Positions 7,657 to 15,070 of a stretch of 15,242 nucleotides of DNA are shown piece after piece. Under the pieces are notes generated by a model that had not been told where the DNA came from, did no database searches, and was given only the letters and a program-made list of their open reading frames with translations. Within the stretch, counting starts at the first letter, position 1. Every line of letters begins with the position of its first letter. The position numbers were made by a program, and so were the translations under genes. Origin of the DNA: Legionella longbeachae (GTDB lineage: Bacteria > Pseudomonadota > Gammaproteobacteria > Legionellales > Legionellaceae); assembly GCA_016191305.1 (NCBI GenBank), contig JACPOX010000156.1, positions 2,916-18,157 on the forward strand, written 5' to 3'.

Positions 7657-8022
7657 ATGGGTCGGACAATTAATAAATTATTATTTTATATCTTGAGCTT
7701 AATGAGTACTTCTGTTTTTTCTTTAGAACCAACGCCAATTGAAATAACTCTCCTCCCAAATAAGACTGTTGTTTTGACTAATACAAGTACAAAGACAATG
7801 ACCCAATTGTGCGAAATGCATGTTGCATCACGGATCACACATTATATTTCCATTAAGGTAATAAGTGGAAAAGGCATTTTTAATGGTACAACTTTCAAAA
7901 AGGGCGACTCATTAATTTCAGCCTCATATAACATGCAACAAATTCCTTTTTCAGCCGCTCCCGGCACTCAGGTCGAAGTGACCAATTTAGGATCTTATTT
8001 AGTAAAGGCTATGTGCGGTTGA
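7657..8022 (+). CDS. Small exported protein of unknown function
   Basis: I do not recognise this family. The 121-residue protein has a clear signal peptide (basic MGRTINK, then a hydrophobic core, with likely cleavage after VFS at about residue 22). The mature part of about 99 residues looks beta-rich, with alternating Val/Ile/Thr strands (EITLLPNKTVVLTN, HYISIKVISGKG). It contains two cysteines, C52 and C120, which could form one disulfide in the periplasm. There is no lipobox and no membrane anchor, so it is probably periplasmic or secreted. CAGGG (7647-7651) lies about five bases before the ATG and supports the start. It stands alone: the next gene is 80 bp away behind a hairpin, and the upstream region carries two tandem palindromes suggesting dedicated regulation. 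Confidence 0.75.
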   Translation: MGRTINKLLFYILSLMSTSVFSLEPTPIEITLLPNKTVVLTNTSTKTMTQLCEMHVASRITHYISIKVISGKGIFNGTTFKKGDSLISASYNMQQIPFSAAPGTQVEVTNLGSYLVKAMCG

Positions 8023-8038
8023 AATTCTGAAGTGCTAG

Positions 8039-8064
8039 GGTCTATTTACAATTCGCTATAGACC
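8039..8064. repeat. Hairpin between the exported protein and the YhhN gene
   Basis: GGTCTAT (8039-8045) pairs perfectly with ATAGACC (8058-8064) around a 12-base loop, 16 bp after the stop at 8022. There is no T run after it on the plus strand (AAATAAAAA follows), so it is at best a Rho-helped terminator, an RNA-stabilising hairpin or an operator for the next gene. Confidence 0.35.
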
Positions 8065-8102
8065 AAATAAAAATTAACACAAAATCTCTAGGGACACTAC
8101 AT

Positions 8103-8816
8103 ATGCCAAGGCAAACATTTAAAATAGCCGTACCACTCATTTTGTTCACGATGGCATTTTATCTTATTTTGCTCCCTTTTATTCAATACCCATTAACTAC
8201 CTTATTCAAACCTATCCCTATTTTCTTACTCATACTATTTACAATTCAAGTAAATTTAAAAAGACTAGAAAAATTCTTATTACTCTGCGCCTTAAGTTGT
8301 TCATTATTTGGAGACATTATTTTGACTCTTCCAATAAAAGCAGCGATACAAATAGGAATTGTGACATTTATGGTGACGCACTGTACTTACATCTGCTTGT
8401 TTTTAAGAAATATGCAGTTTGAATGGAAACGCTTTGCCTTTTTTCTACCTGTGTTGGCATTAGTGATCGTGGGTTTTTATTTATTATGGCCTTATCTGGG
8501 TGAAATGAATAAACCCGTAACGGTCTATATATTTCTGCTTACATTAATGGTATTTTTCTCTTTTCAAGTGAAACAGCATGCTCTTTTAATTGGCGTTGGA
8601 GCCTTGTTGTTTTTATTATCTGACTTCGTTTTGGCATTAACATTATTTGTATTACCCAATAATAAACCAACAACCATGTTAATAATGCTTTTCTATTATA
8701 CCGCTCAATTTTTATTAGTAATGGGTGTGACACAGACAAAACTGAATTTACTGTGTTATCACAATTCAATCACAAAGCTCAGGAAGAGTTTGAAATGCGT
8801 AAATTGCTGTTTATAG
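8103..8816 (+). CDS. YhhN/TMEM86-family integral membrane protein
   Basis: The 237-residue protein is almost wholly hydrophobic, with about seven or eight membrane helices. It shows the family's landmarks: FKPIPIFLLI (early KP in helix 2), SLFGDIILTL, THCTYICLFL, and late GALLFLLSDFVLAL. The GD and SD acidic residues in helices, with the membrane His, are the conserved features of this family. The eukaryotic member TMEM86B hydrolyses the vinyl-ether bond of lysoplasmalogen; a lysoplasmalogenase or related lipid hydrolase role here is extrapolation. AGGGA (8090-8094) eight bases upstream supports the ATG. The last 22 bp overlap the start of the adaptor gene, so the cysteine-containing tail (KCVNCCL) may exist only because of the overlap. 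Cotranscription with the exporter operon is likely. Confidence 0.85.
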   Translation: MPRQTFKIAVPLILFTMAFYLILLPFIQYPLTTLFKPIPIFLLILFTIQVNLKRLEKFLLLCALSCSLFGDIILTLPIKAAIQIGIVTFMVTHCTYICLFLRNMQFEWKRFAFFLPVLALVIVGFYLLWPYLGEMNKPVTVYIFLLTLMVFFSFQVKQHALLIGVGALLFLLSDFVLALTLFVLPNNKPTTMLIMLFYYTAQFLLVMGVTQTKLNLLCYHNSITKLRKSLKCVNCCL

Positions 8817-9625
8817 GGCTGATTACCTTACTTCTAATAGCCTGCAAAAAAGAGCAACAATCGTTTAGTGGGTATGTGGATACCGATCTTGTGTACTTAT
8901 CCGCAGACTTTGGTGGGCGACTTTCTGATTTGGCAATATTGAAAGGGCAATTAGTCAAAAACAAACAGTTTCTTTTTAAACTTGAACAAACCAGTGAGCT
9001 GTATCAGGTTGAGATGAGTCAGCTAAATAATAAAGAGCTGCTTGCCCAACGCCAACAAATTATGATCCAGCTTCATTATAATGAAATAAATTATCGCCGC
9101 ACCCTCGGAATGCGCAAACAAAATGCCGCAAGTCAAAATGATCTTGATGCAGCCCTAAGGGATTTGAACATTTCAAAACAACAACTCGCTGATCTGGATG
9201 TGAAAGTCCAAAACAACCACATTGAGACCGCAGATAAAAAATGGCATCTCACTCGCAAAGAAAATTTTGCACCAGAATCTGGAATTATCTTTGATACTTA
9301 TTATACAAAAGGTGAGTATGTATTAGCGGGCAACCCTATTCTCTCATTAATCACCAAAAATAATATTAAAGCCATATTTTTCGTCCCGGAAGAAAAATTA
9401 AGTCAATTGCGACTTAATGGTAAAGTAAAAATTACTACCGATAATAATCCCAATTTTGCTAGGGGTCACATTTTCTATATTTCAAATATTGCTGAATATA
9501 CTCCCCCAATTATCTATTCTCGCGAAGAACGTCAACGTCTGGTATTTAGAATTGAGGTAAAAATTGATTCACCAGATTTAGAAAAAATACATCTCGGTCA
9601 ACCCGTGACTTTGGAATTAGCGTAA
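8795..9625 (+). CDS. HlyD-family periplasmic adaptor, predicted lipoprotein, of an ABC exporter
   Basis: Membrane-fusion protein that would link the ABC pump to an outer-membrane factor. The frame is open from 8753, but the ATG at 8795 is preferred: AGGAAGAG lies eight bases before it, and the product then begins MRKLLFIGLITLLLIACKKE, a lipoprotein signal with lipobox LIAC and Cys17. The 276 residues hold SGYVDTDLVYLSADFGGRL (first half of the biotinyl-lipoyl-like domain, split from the second, ESGIIFDTYYTKGEYV), a coiled-coil hairpin between them (about 65-145, rich in Gln, Leu and Asn), then the beta-barrel FFVPEEKLSQLRLNGKVKI. It overlaps the YhhN gene by 22 bp. Its TAA shares one base with the next gene's ATG (TAATG), so translation is coupled. 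Its size and arrangement resemble the E. coli YbhG/YhiI adaptors. Confidence 0.92.
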   Translation: MRKLLFIGLITLLLIACKKEQQSFSGYVDTDLVYLSADFGGRLSDLAILKGQLVKNKQFLFKLEQTSELYQVEMSQLNNKELLAQRQQIMIQLHYNEINYRRTLGMRKQNAASQNDLDAALRDLNISKQQLADLDVKVQNNHIETADKKWHLTRKENFAPESGIIFDTYYTKGEYVLAGNPILSLITKNNIKAIFFVPEEKLSQLRLNGKVKITTDNNPNFARGHIFYISNIAEYTPPIIYSREERQRLVFRIEVKIDSPDLEKIHLGQPVTLELA

Positions 9626-10527
9626 TGAGTCATTTTGCTATTGATGTTCACGGATTAACAAAAAAATTCGACGAAAAAATCGCTGTTGACCATATCTCTT
9701 TAAGAGTAAGAAAAGGGTCTATATTCGGTTTTCTTGGTGCAAACGGGAGCGGGAAAACAACAACCATCCGTATGATTTGTGGTCTTTTAACACCAACTGA
9801 TGGAGAAGGAAGTTGTTTAAATTACAACATTAGAACCCAAAGCGACAAGATAAAAAAAAACTCAGGATATATGCCACAAAAATTCAGTTTTTATACCGGA
9901 TTAACTGTCTATGAAAACCTTCGATTCATCGCAGATATTTTTCAGATTAAAAATCCAGTTCAAACAATCCAAGAAATGCTTCTGGATATTGGACTTGATA
10001 GCTATCGAAATATACAGGCCGGTAACTTGTCAGGAGGATGGAAACAACGGCTAGCTTTAGCATGCAGTTTATTGCATAAACCCCAATTATTGTTTTTAGA
10101 TGAACCTACAGCAGGAGTTGATCCCAAAGCTCGTAAAGAATTTTGGGATTATTTACATAAAATCTCATCACGTGATGGTACTACTGTACTGGTAACTACA
10201 CATTACATGGATGAAGCAGAAAAATGCACTGATCTTGCCTATATTAACCAAGGAAAATTATTGTACATAGGTAGTACAAAAAATTTGATTCCTCAATCTC
10301 AAGTTAAAACTTATGTATTAGATGGGGATAGAAAAGAACAAAATACATTAATTGAAAAAGTGAATGATTCATACCCAGAACTTCTTGCTTCTATTGTAAA
10401 TAACGACTTACGAATTTCATCGCGCAATCATGAAGAACTAGACAAACTGATCCAAGAAAATACCAATCTATCCTTTAAAGCAGTGACTCCTTCATTCGAA
10501 GAAGTATTTATTGGATTGATGCGATGA
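9625..10527 (+). CDS. ABC-2 type exporter ATP-binding protein
   Basis: The 300-residue nucleotide-binding subunit would drive export by hydrolysing ATP at the inner-membrane cytoplasmic face. All motifs are intact: Walker A GANGSGKTT (38-46), Q-loop MPQ with Q85, signature LSGGWKQRL (135-143, with Trp where Gln or Met is common), Walker B LLFLDEPTAGVDP (155-167) with catalytic E160, and switch His193 in TTHYMDEAE. A C-terminal regulatory extension follows (residues 225-300). It begins with the ATG that overlaps the adaptor's TAA by one base. Its own TGA overlaps the permease ATG (ATGA). The sequence is most like the second ATP-binding half of the YhhJ/RbbA- and YbhF-type exporters. Nothing in it is damaged, although its permease is. 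Confidence 0.95.
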   Translation: MSHFAIDVHGLTKKFDEKIAVDHISLRVRKGSIFGFLGANGSGKTTTIRMICGLLTPTDGEGSCLNYNIRTQSDKIKKNSGYMPQKFSFYTGLTVYENLRFIADIFQIKNPVQTIQEMLLDIGLDSYRNIQAGNLSGGWKQRLALACSLLHKPQLLFLDEPTAGVDPKARKEFWDYLHKISSRDGTTVLVTTHYMDEAEKCTDLAYINQGKLLYIGSTKNLIPQSQVKTYVLDGDRKEQNTLIEKVNDSYPELLASIVNNDLRISSRNHEELDKLIQENTNLSFKAVTPSFEEVFIGLMR

Positions 10528-11601
10528 ATTTTAAAAATCACATAGAAGGAATATCTTTAGCCCGTCTTGTGGGATTAATCCGCAAAGAGTTCATTCTTAT
10601 TACCCGAGATCGTGGCACCATCGCTATGTTAGTAGTGCTTCCTATTATGTTACTTGTGCTCTTTGGATTTGCAATTCAATTTGATCCAAAACATCTGCCG
10701 ACTACTATTATTAGCTACGATGAATAAAAAAAATCAAGACTTTGCCAATGGAAAAATAAGTTTTGCTTTTACTATTCCTCCTGATTTTACTCGTAAATAT
10801 ATTCGAAATGAGAATCCACAGCTTTTGGTTGAAATCGATGGTTCTGATCCTGGCAGCAGTGCCTCTGCTCTTGGGAATGCTCTGCCCATACTTAATCAGA
10901 CTCTCGATACATTTAACAAACAAGGTTTAGGTTCTCCATCATTAAGTAACATGAAAAGGAATGTTAATCTGACTATTCACAGGCTTTATAATGAATCGAA
11001 TACCAGTTCTTATAATATTGTTCCTGGTCTTATTGGTGTATTACTCACTTTAACCATGGTAATGCTCACCTCGACCGCTATCACCTCAGAAAAAGAATCG
11101 GGTACTATGGAAATGTTGTTAAGTACCCCTCTCAAGCCTACTGAGATTATTCTTGGTAAAGTAATACCTTATATCGTTTTAGGTTATTTACAGTTAACCA
11201 GTATTTTAATTTTTGGCAAGTTAATTATTAACATCCCTACTGAAGGAAACTTATTGCTGCTTTACCTCGCTGCTGCACCATTTATTATTGCAAATTTAAT
11301 GGTTGGAATGATTTATTCAACACTTGCCAGAACACCGATGCAAGCCATGCAATTGAGTGTTTTTTATCAATTACCTTCAATGTTTTTATCAGGCTATATT
11401 TTTTCTTTTTATGGAATGCCTCTTTGGGCGCAAACTATAGGATACTGTTTACCAATGACCTACTTCGTTCGTATTACGCGCGGGATCTTACTAAAGGGCA
11501 ACACATTCGGCCAAATTATTCCGAACATTTTACCTATTTTATTGATTGCCTTTATTTTGATTATCTTGACTGGCAAAATATTTCGAACAAAACTCGACTA
11601 A
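10524..11601 (+). pseudogene. ABC-2 type exporter permease, split with a missing internal segment
   Basis: The first frame (10524-10727, 67 codons) gives the N-terminal cytoplasmic segment, the first membrane helix (AMLVVLPIMLLVLFGFAI) and FDPKHLPTTIISYDE, then TAA. Another frame, usable from an ATG at 10720, continues with FANGKISFAFTIPPDFTRKYIR and LLVEIDGSDPG, then the permease domain with EKESGTMEMLLSTPLKPTEI, GKVIPY, LPSMFLSGYIF and YFVRITRGILLKG. Homologues such as YhhJ have roughly 35 residues between the VDxD and the GKI-type strand, and these are absent here. The lesion is therefore a deletion of roughly 100 bp that also changed the frame, not just a slipped base. The ATG of the second frame overlaps the stop of the first (ATGAATAA), so coupled translation of two fragments is conceivable. 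The missing segment is periplasmic. An active pump seems unlikely. Confidence 0.8.
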
Positions 11602-11604
11602 ATT

Positions 11605-13053
11605 ATGAAACTAAAAATTATCTTAATCAATTTATTAGCTATTTTACTTGGAAGTTGTTGCAAAACATGTATTATTCATCATGAGAAAGTGAAATATCCC
11701 GAAAGTACACGCAGTGGGATAAAATATATTCATGACAAAACTGAGCTGAGTCGAATTGCATGGTGGAAAAAACTAAAAGATCCGCAACTTAATCAGTTTA
11801 TAACTCAAGCATTATCCTGTAATAATCAAATTAAAAGTTCTTACGCAACAATTGAGCAAGCACAAGCTCAACTTAAAACAGCTCAATATGCGTGGATCCC
11901 CACTCTTGATGCCAGTGCAAATGGTTTTGCAGGTGGGACCTGGAATTCACATATTAATCCAAACGGCTCACTGGCGAATAATCCTTTTTTTGCCAATCGT
12001 TCTAATATAAGTTTTCGAGGATATTACTCCGGTTTTGTTCCATCATATACTTTTAACATTTTGAATAATATTAACAACATTAAAGCAGCCAAAGCTTCTT
12101 TAGCCATTCAGCAAGCACAAACCCAATCAACAAAATTAGGGATTATTAGTCAAATGAGTGGAACTTACTTTATGCTTTTAAGTCAACGCGAACAATTAGC
12201 TGTGGAGAAAACCTTAAGTAGGGATTTAAGGAAATTACGTCAACTCGAAAAAGTTCGTTTCCAAAAAGGTGCTAGCGACATTGAAACAATTATGAGTATT
12301 GATCAACAGATAGCACAAGAAGAAGCAAAGATACCACAGATTGAAAATATCGTTACACAAAGTGAAAATACGATTCATCTTTTATTAAATCAAAATCCCG
12401 GCCCTATCGCTACACATCAAAGGTTGCATTCACTTAACTTAAATCATCTGATTCCCCAATATTTACCTTCATCAGTGTTAAAAAATCGTCCCGACATTAT
12501 GATTGCATTAAATAACCTCAAAAGAGCTAACGCAGAGATTGGAGTTGCTTATTCGGCTTTTTTCCCAACAATTTCTTTAACTGGTTTAGTAGGAAAGGCT
12601 TCTGTTGATTTAACCAACCTTTTAAAAATAAGTACTAATATCTGGATTGCTCAAGCTACAGGCGCAACGAAAATTTTTAATCCAAGCGCTTACCAAAACA
12701 TCAAATCAGCCAAAGCTGGGTTTAATGCAACATATTATGAATACTTACAAACCCTTAGATCCGCTTTTGCCGATGTGGATGATAATCTGACCTATGCACA
12801 AAAAAACAGATTGTCCTATTTAAAAATACAAAAAGGGTATTTGGCCGCAAAACAAGCATATACTATTTCTTTAACACAATATAAAGCCGGTGCCAAAGAT
12901 TATCGCAATGTTGTTAATGCAAAAATAAATCTCGGACGAAATCAGTTGAGTTTATTACAGGAAAAAGCTCAATTACTTGATAGCATTGTGCAAGTGTATA
13001 ATGCTGTTGCCGGAGGTTATGATGTAGATAAATGCGAGGGACATTGCCATTAA
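11605..13053 (+). CDS. Outer-membrane factor lipoprotein, TolC/NodT family
   Basis: The 482-residue protein is the outer-membrane channel of a tripartite exporter. The N-terminus MKLKIILINLLAILLGSCC is a lipoprotein signal with lipobox LLGSC (Cys18). The two family repeats follow: WWKKLKDPQLNQFITQAL (from about 53) with coiled helices rich in Gln and Ala, a beta segment SFRGYYSGFVPSYTF, then SVLKNRPDIMIALNNLKRAN with AEIGVAYSAFFPTISLTG, the hallmark of the NodT group, and a second helical stretch ending VQVYNAVAGGYD. The start is three bases after the permease frame with no clear Shine-Dalgarno, so it is likely coupled to permease translation. The last codons (CEGHCH and stop) lie inside a palindromic repeat element, and the family usually ends near AGGY, so the tail was probably replaced by the repeat. 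Confidence 0.92.
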   Translation: MKLKIILINLLAILLGSCCKTCIIHHEKVKYPESTRSGIKYIHDKTELSRIAWWKKLKDPQLNQFITQALSCNNQIKSSYATIEQAQAQLKTAQYAWIPTLDASANGFAGGTWNSHINPNGSLANNPFFANRSNISFRGYYSGFVPSYTFNILNNINNIKAAKASLAIQQAQTQSTKLGIISQMSGTYFMLLSQREQLAVEKTLSRDLRKLRQLEKVRFQKGASDIETIMSIDQQIAQEEAKIPQIENIVTQSENTIHLLLNQNPGPIATHQRLHSLNLNHLIPQYLPSSVLKNRPDIMIALNNLKRANAEIGVAYSAFFPTISLTGLVGKASVDLTNLLKISTNIWIAQATGATKIFNPSAYQNIKSAKAGFNATYYEYLQTLRSAFADVDDNLTYAQKNRLSYLKIQKGYLAAKQAYTISLTQYKAGAKDYRNVVNAKINLGRNQLSLLQEKAQLLDSIVQVYNAVAGGYDVDKCEGHCH

Positions 13054-13154
13054 GGATTTTGTAGGTTGGGGCCAGGGCTATGTGTTAGGCTGGCGTTCAT
13101 GTTGAGCCAGGGACCCAACCTACATTTTAAAACCGCTTTAATGGCAGTGCCCTC
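13036..13154. repeat. Palindromic repeat element across the end of the outer-membrane factor gene
   Basis: Nested inverted repeats span about 119 bp. The outer arms are GAGGGACATTGCCATTAA (13036-13053) and its near complement (13138-13154; one mismatch and one bulged base). The middle arms are TGTAGGTTGGG (13060-13070) and CCCAACCTACA (13114-13124), perfect over 11 bp. The inner arms are CTGGC (13090-13094) and GCCAG (13106-13110). TGTAGGTTGGG with its complement is a motif I recall from dispersed palindromic repeats in many bacteria; copy number here cannot be seen. It contains the stop codon of the outer-membrane factor gene, and its hairpin could end transcription of both convergent genes. 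No transposase is present, so it would be a MITE-like or REP-like unit. Confidence 0.7.
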
Positions 13155-13188
13155 CCGGGAGAGCCTCTATACTCCGCGCTGGAATTTT

Positions 13189-13758
13189 CTAAGCTTTTTC
13201 TTCTAATGCTTTTTCAAGTACCTTAACTAACCTTTTTGCCTCAGGAGAAGTAGTCGAATAGAAATAGTCAATAAGCTCGCCTTTACGATTAATCACATAT
13301 TTATGGAAATTCCATTTAGGTGCAGTTCCAAATCCCAATTGCTGCCTAGCCCAAAGATAAAAGGGATGCGCATTTGTTCCTGAAACAACCTCTTTTGTGG
13401 TCATAGGAAAGGTGACGCCATAGTTCACTTTGCAAAAATTGGCAATTTCTTCTGCCGTTCCTGGCTCTTGGCCACCAAAATCATTTGAAGGAACTCCAAG
13501 AATAACCAACCCCTGATCTTTATATGTTTCATAAAGTTTTTCTAAGTATGCATATTGAGGAGTAAACCCGCATTTTGATGCAGTATTTACTATGATTAAA
13601 ACTTTTCCCTGAAAAGAACTAAGAGGCAAAGGTTCATGCCCACGCAATGTATGAAAGGAATAATCGTAGGCATTATTGCTGCTGCACTTAGTTGAATCAG
13701 CAGCTGCGATATCAGAAGTCATAATGTACCATCCTAATAATAAAGTAAGGAAACGCAT
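13189..13758 (-). CDS. Exported glutathione peroxidase-family thiol peroxidase (GPx/BtuE)
   Basis: Thioredoxin-fold peroxidase that reduces hydrogen peroxide and organic hydroperoxides. The 189-residue precursor begins with a signal-like segment (MRFLTLLLGWYIMTSDIAAADS), so it probably acts in the periplasm. NTASKCGFTPQY (58-69) holds the peroxidatic C63 (cysteine, not selenocysteine), and FGGQEPG (94-100) holds Q97. NFCKVNYGVTFP (107-118) holds C109, which matches the resolving cysteine of yeast Gpx3-type atypical two-Cys enzymes. KWNFHKYVI (148-156) gives W149 and N150, completing the catalytic set. The resolving Cys suggests reduction by a thioredoxin-like protein more than by glutathione. 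The start ATG has a poor Shine-Dalgarno; a perfect TATAAT lies at 13803-13798 on the minus strand. It is convergent with the outer-membrane factor gene, with a hairpin element between. Confidence 0.93.
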   Translation of the reverse strand: MRFLTLLLGWYIMTSDIAAADSTKCSSNNAYDYSFHTLRGHEPLPLSSFQGKVLIIVNTASKCGFTPQYAYLEKLYETYKDQGLVILGVPSNDFGGQEPGTAEEIANFCKVNYGVTFPMTTKEVVSGTNAHPFYLWARQQLGFGTAPKWNFHKYVINRKGELIDYFYSTTSPEAKRLVKVLEKALEEKA

Positions 13759-13877
13759 TGTTATATACCATAGGCCTTGTAAAGCAAGAATGGAAAAATT
13801 ATATTTGTAGATAGGATTTATTTTTTTAGTTTATACAAGGTACTTAGCTGTTACAATCATCAAGGACCATTATTTTT
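13759..13877. promoter_or_regulatory. Divergent promoter region between GPx gene and the 214-residue protein
   Basis: For the minus-strand GPx gene, TATAAT (13803-13798) is a perfect -10 about 40 bp before the ATG, but no -35 is recognisable 16-18 bp upstream. For the plus gene, TACAAT (13852-13857) is a possible -10 with TTATAC (13831-13836) 15 bp upstream. CAAGGA (13861-13866) serves as a Shine-Dalgarno 11 bases before the ATG at 13878. These are inferred from motifs only. Confidence 0.35.
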
Positions 13878-14522
13878 ATGTTATTTCGTGCAAAATTAGA
13901 TAAAGTCTTTTTTTCGGAACCACCTGCGTTGGATTTTCGTTATTATTTAAATAATATAATTCAGCATGAAGAATGTACTTTTTTTATAGAATCTTTATCT
14001 ACTCTGAAAAATTTATTGGCTGAAAAAAGTATAAGGAAAGAAAATCCTGTTCTACGCTTTTTAGTTGACTTGGATGGCACTGCATGGTTTGCAAGAGAGA
14101 CCTATCCTGGCATTCAAGCCCCAAAACATTTTCAGATGACAGGAGAATCCCAACAAAATGCTTCTTGCAGAACCGCTGGGAATATAAAATTTACTCGTTC
14201 AGATTGTAGCGTTTTGAAAACCCTTAATCACCGAAGCGGTGATTTTCAACCCTCTTTCCATTCTCTTAGATTATTTATAGCTATACTCGTATTAAACGAA
14301 GAACGATTACCTTTTAAATTACCTAGAATACTGGTTGTAAAAGAATTAAACAATAATGGCGATGTGGCATATAAACATAAATGGCCTGTTGTGCAAATTA
14401 GAGAATGGATTCTAAGTTTTATTGATAATGAAGACCTCGTTATGCGATTAAAAAAACAGGATGCAGGTATCAAAAAAGTACATTACAAAGCACACATCAA
14501 TGAGCTATGTAATGAGGTTTAA
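13878..14522 (+). CDS. Putative Dot/Icm effector or effector-like cytoplasmic protein with an N-x-SGDF motif
   Basis: The gene is unrecognised by name. The 214-residue protein has no signal peptide or membrane helix, and opens with a polar region. The notable part is residues 60-137: RFLVDLDGTAWFARE, then APKHFQMTGE, then CRTAGNIKF, then LKTLNHRSGDFQPSFHSLRLF leading into AILVLNEERLPF. The C-terminal part is Lys-rich and helical. From memory, an AG-x-I-x-F strand followed by I-x-N-x-SGDF/SGHY-x-P and a helix recurs in Legionella effectors and in some toxin C-terminal modules; I cannot name the family or confirm this. The short DLDGT stretch looks like a HAD motif, but the later HAD motifs are missing. 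It is followed 29 bp later by the YbcL-like gene; cotranscription is possible. CAAGGA upstream gives an acceptable start. Confidence 0.65.
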   Translation: MLFRAKLDKVFFSEPPALDFRYYLNNIIQHEECTFFIESLSTLKNLLAEKSIRKENPVLRFLVDLDGTAWFARETYPGIQAPKHFQMTGESQQNASCRTAGNIKFTRSDCSVLKTLNHRSGDFQPSFHSLRLFIAILVLNEERLPFKLPRILVVKELNNNGDVAYKHKWPVVQIREWILSFIDNEDLVMRLKKQDAGIKKVHYKAHINELCNEV

Positions 14523-14551
14523 AAACAATTTTAATGCTAGGAATCTTATAA

Positions 14552-15070
14552 ATGAAAAAATATTCTCTCTTTTTATTATTATCACTTAGTGTGTTTCACT
14601 CGAACAGTTTTGCTGCGCATTTAACTATTGAAAGTCCTGCTTTTAAAAAAAATAGTATGATTCCAGCTCAATATACCTGCGATGGGAAGGATGAATCACC
14701 TCCCTTGACCTGGCGTAATATTCCAAAAAATACACAGTCCCTTACGCTTATTATTGAAGATCCCGATGCACCAGATGAGGCATGGAATCATTGGATTTTA
14801 TTTAATATAGCACCAACAATGAACAAATTAGATGCTGGAAGCCCCGTCCCCCCTGGAGCTGCAAATGCAAAAAACAGTTGGGGCGGACTAGATTATAGAG
14901 GCCCTTGCCCATCTATTGGGGCACATAGTTATCATTTTAAATTATATGCATTGGATAAAGAATTAACTTTGGGAGACAATACAACAAGAGATTTAGTACA
15001 AAATGCAATGACAGGACATGTTATCGCAAGCGCAGAGTTAGTTGGACTCTATCAACGATTTAAAAATTAA
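14552..15070 (+). CDS. Exported YbhB/YbcL-family (PEBP-like) protein
   Basis: The 172-residue protein belongs to the bacterial phosphatidylethanolamine-binding-protein-like family (YbhB/YbcL). A signal peptide (MKKYSLFLLLSLSVFHSNSFAA) with likely cleavage after residue 21 or 22 places it in the periplasm. The family landmarks follow: YTCDGKDESPPLTW (41-54), LIIEDPDAPDEAWNHWILFNI split over 67-86 with the DPDAP ligand loop, GLDYRGPCP (112-120), and HSYHFKLYALD (125-135) with the binding-site His. Length is normal for the exported type. The molecular role of the family is poorly known; E. coli YbcL has been linked to host immune modulation, which cannot be transferred here. AGGAA (about 14537-14541) supports the ATG. 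Confidence 0.92.
   Translation: MKKYSLFLLLSLSVFHSNSFAAHLTIESPAFKKNSMIPAQYTCDGKDESPPLTWRNIPKNTQSLTLIIEDPDAPDEAWNHWILFNIAPTMNKLDAGSPVPPGAANAKNSWGGLDYRGPCPSIGAHSYHFKLYALDKELTLGDNTTRDLVQNAMTGHVIASAELVGLYQRFKN

Noticed and set aside
8753..8794. Upstream ATG at 8753 as the start of the adaptor
   Set aside because: It would bury the lipoprotein signal 14 residues inside the protein; the ATG at 8795 has a good Shine-Dalgarno and a clean lipobox.
14066..14086. DLDGT in the 214-residue protein as HAD phosphatase motif I
   Set aside because: The position near residue 64 is late for motif I, and no HAD motifs II to IV (Thr/Ser, Lys, later acidic pair) follow, so it is treated as coincidence.
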